Shown here: piece after piece, positions 63,529-64,000 of the stretch
Position numbering within the stretch: position 1 is the first letter of the stretch
Layout: each line of letters opens with the position of its first letter
Assembly (NCBI RefSeq): GCF_003324165.1
Contig: NW_025407878.1
Span: 1-64,000, forward strand
Reading direction: 5' to 3'
Length of the DNA stretch: 64,000 nucleotides
Origin: Naegleria lovaniensis
Lineage: Eukaryota; Heterolobosea; Eutetramitea; Acrasida; Naegleriidae
Program-made: the position numbers and the translations under genes
The notes under the pieces: generated by a model
Seen by the model: the letters and a program-made list of their open reading frames with translations, nothing else
What the model was told of the DNA's origin: nothing
Database searches by the model: none

Positions 63529-64000
63529 TTGGATTTGAAAATTAATTCAATATATTTTCATCAATTAATAATTTTTTTACTTGAAAAGGGACAAACGGAA
63601 CAACTTTTTGTATTCATGATGTGATTTATACAATAATTAGAAATATTTTATAGTGGGAGTTTAATGTCTAGAGAGAGTGAACCGGTGCCTGCTCAATTCC
63701 ATTTTTGTGGAATTTCACCTGGATAGGAATGTTGTGAATGATTGAAATACATAATTTTCAAATTTGACTCATAATGAATGGGTATGTGTCTTTTTATCGA
63801 AATTTCATAATCATCTCAATAGCCATGGAGTCGAGAGATAATGGCCGTTCTTTCTCCAGATTATATATTGGAGTTGCACTTAGCCATCAAATAACTGAAA
63901 TCATCTCGTTTTTCTTTTGCGTATCTCTGTCTTCTAAGGCAAGTTTATTTCTCAACACCGACATTTATCATTATCATGGCTGAGGGAAGGACGAATCTGT
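63529..64000 (+). other. 3' flank to window end
   Basis: AT-rich. A 69-codon open stretch (63774-63983) starts with ATG and has two hydrophobic patches, but no recognised product. It may be the beginning of a gene that continues beyond the window. Confidence 0.3.

Noticed and set aside
63774-63983. Small membrane protein gene at the window end
   Set aside because: Only two weak hydrophobic patches and no family; may be a gene start, but unsupported.

Overview
The window looks like nuclear DNA from a Naegleria-type heterolobosean amoeba. The signs are AT-rich DNA, compact genes on both strands, A-runs just before start codons, short GT-AG introns (40-323 nt), a cluster of DUF4116 repeat proteins, a nucleotidyl-cyclase family typical of that genus, and a eukaryotic Fanzor (TnpB-like) gene. 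A 10-base run of N (59041-59050) shows that it is a draft scaffold. Several otherwise healthy genes are each broken by a single reading-frame slip, so some 'frameshifts' may be assembly indels.

Left part (0-9 kb): the 3' end of an unknown gene and an NHL-like propeller protein are followed by the most striking locus, 2181-6080 on the minus strand. It holds a Fanzor RNA-guided nuclease with RuvC D/E/D residues and a zinc finger. Directly upstream, in the same reading frame and separated by one TAG codon, lies a Myb/SANT-repeat protein. Next comes a high-molecular-weight thioredoxin reductase whose frame continues through TGA to give Gly-Cys-Sec-Gly, a selenoprotein signature.

Middle-left (9-25 kb): small acidic hypotheticals, a Cys-rich membrane protein, a CRT-like transporter, an NTN-type acyltransferase of family C45, a histone-H4-like protein with long charged tails, a large TPR-like protein, a mitochondrial-carrier-like protein, a 5S rRNA gene carrying an 84-nt insert, and an EF-hand protein.

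Middle (24-40 kb): an Arb2/FAM172-type hydrolase, F-box proteins (including two paralogs with almost identical 5' ends), a TPR protein and a cluster of DUF4116 genes: two intact, one broken and one relic. This is an accessory, duplication-rich zone.

Right (40-50 kb): an ankyrin-like protein with a recovered second exon, two tandem GNAT-like paralogs, a FAM210-family mitochondrial protein and a Gly/Tyr-rich secreted protein.

Far right (50-64 kb): a degenerate class III nucleotidyl cyclase and about 4 kb of decayed gene fragments flanked by ACCGGT-rich direct repeats. TAF12 of TFIID, a pRiA4b ORF-3-like protein, three small tandem paralogs, centrin and a GCK-domain-like protein follow. No tRNA or CRISPR array was recognised.
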